DNA of 5,227 nucleotides, taken from positions 1 through 5,227 of the forward strand of contig JAUWCW010000172.1 of assembly GCA_030609125.1 (NCBI GenBank), given 5' to 3'. Source of the stretch: JAUWCW01 sp030609125 [NCBI: Candidatus Rokuibacteriota bacterium]. GTDB lineage: Bacteria; JAUVQV01. Position numbers and translations under genes: made by a program. This document shows, one piece after another, positions 4,849-5,227 of this stretch; the stretch's first letter is position 1, and each line of letters opens with the position of its first letter. Below the pieces are notes generated by a model. The model searched no databases. It was not told the DNA's origin and was given only the letters and a program-made list of their open reading frames with translations.

Positions 4849-5227
4849 ATGCTGAAAAGGTTCCTGGAAGACCCCGGGTTTCTGATGAACATCTTCGAGA
4901 CCATGAGGGAAGGGCTGATGGTCATGGACGAAGACGGGATCATACAGTTCTTCAACAAGGCCGCGGAGGAAATCACGGGCTACGGCAGGGAAGAGGTGCT
5001 CGGGCAGCCCTGCATGATGCTCGATTCCGACACCTGCGTCGTGCTCACCCATGATGGCCGGCAGAAGAAGTGCGACCTCTTCAAACAGGGCACCATCACC
5101 AACAAGAGATGCCGCATACGAGCCAAGGGCGGGCAGGCGGTCTACCTCCTGAAGAACGCCGTCGTCCTCAAGGATGAGAATGGCGAGATCGTGGGGGGCG
5201 TGGAGACCATAACGGACATTACCTCCC
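4849..5227 (+). CDS. PAS-domain regulator, probably a sigma-54-dependent activator (N-terminal 126 aa, cut by right edge)
   Basis: Open from ATG 4849 to the window end. The chain shows a PAS domain: FLMNIFETMREGLMVMDEDG (11-30), IIQFFNKAAEEITGY (31-45), EEVLGQPC (48-55), then the C-terminal strands VYLLKNAVVLKDENGEIVGG (98-117) and ETITDIT (119-125). I recognise the overall pattern from PAS-AAA-Fis activators of sigma-54 RNA polymerase, but the AAA and DNA-binding parts are outside the window, so a histidine kinase is the main alternative. Four cysteines (C55, C63, C75, C88) sit in the PAS core and could bind a metal or iron-sulfur cluster or sense redox state. No clear SD precedes the ATG, so translation may be weak. 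Divergence from a block with a sigma-54 promoter makes it the probable controller of that block. Confidence 0.8.
   Translation, partial: MLKRFLEDPGFLMNIFETMREGLMVMDEDGIIQFFNKAAEEITGYGREEVLGQPCMMLDSDTCVVLTHDGRQKKCDLFKQGTITNKRCRIRAKGGQAVYLLKNAVVLKDENGEIVGGVETITDITS

Overview
The window looks like a piece of a GC-rich anaerobic or metal/sulfur-metabolising bacterium, most likely from the former Deltaproteobacteria (Geobacter/Desulfuromonas-like or a related Desulfobacterota lineage). This rests on the family types: a secreted CXXCH-bearing multi-rhodanese protein, a YeeE/YedE membrane protein, clustered universal stress proteins and a sigma-54-type PAS regulator. The taxonomic call is inference, not proven by the sequence.

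Layout. Almost everything between 1 and 4633 lies on the minus strand as one compact, probably co-transcribed block. In transcription order it contains three tandem universal stress protein (USP) paralogues (4633-4049, 4004-3471, 3451-2939), a YeeE/YedE-type transporter whose start overlaps the last USP gene (2952-1846), a 61-residue single-helix membrane protein with a GTG start (1822-1637), and a large exported rhodanese protein that leaves the window at the left edge (1544 to 1). A 215-bp intergenic region (4634-4848) separates this block from a divergent plus-strand gene (4849 onward, cut by the right edge). That gene starts with a PAS domain of the kind found in front of sigma-54 activator modules.

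Main result. The rhodanese gene is interrupted by an in-frame TGA (942-944) but stays open for 313 more codons to the window edge, with continuous rhodanese homology across it. The TGA falls in the first rhodanese active-site segment (YCGGIT-TGA-TLSP), where Cys-containing relatives carry a second cysteine. A two-tier hairpin sits just downstream of the TGA, with spacing and an apical-loop G that fit a bacterial SECIS element. I read this as a selenocysteine codon: an exported selenoprotein with a CKKCH haem motif, a Sec-containing rhodanese domain, a second rhodanese domain without catalytic Cys, and a third that keeps its Cys but appears joined in frame to a segment resembling a 4Fe-4S protein.

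How it may work together. The intergenic region has a sigma-54 -24/-12 promoter pointing into the minus-strand block, a consensus IHF site upstream of it, and further upstream a perfect 12-bp palindrome that could bind the activator. The palindrome also overlaps a candidate sigma-70 promoter of the divergent PAS gene. This suggests a self-contained switch: a cysteine-rich PAS regulator turns on a block that combines stress-signalling USPs, import of a sulfur (or related) species, and periplasmic sulfur/selenium-atom transfer. The physiological substrate cannot be read from the sequence.
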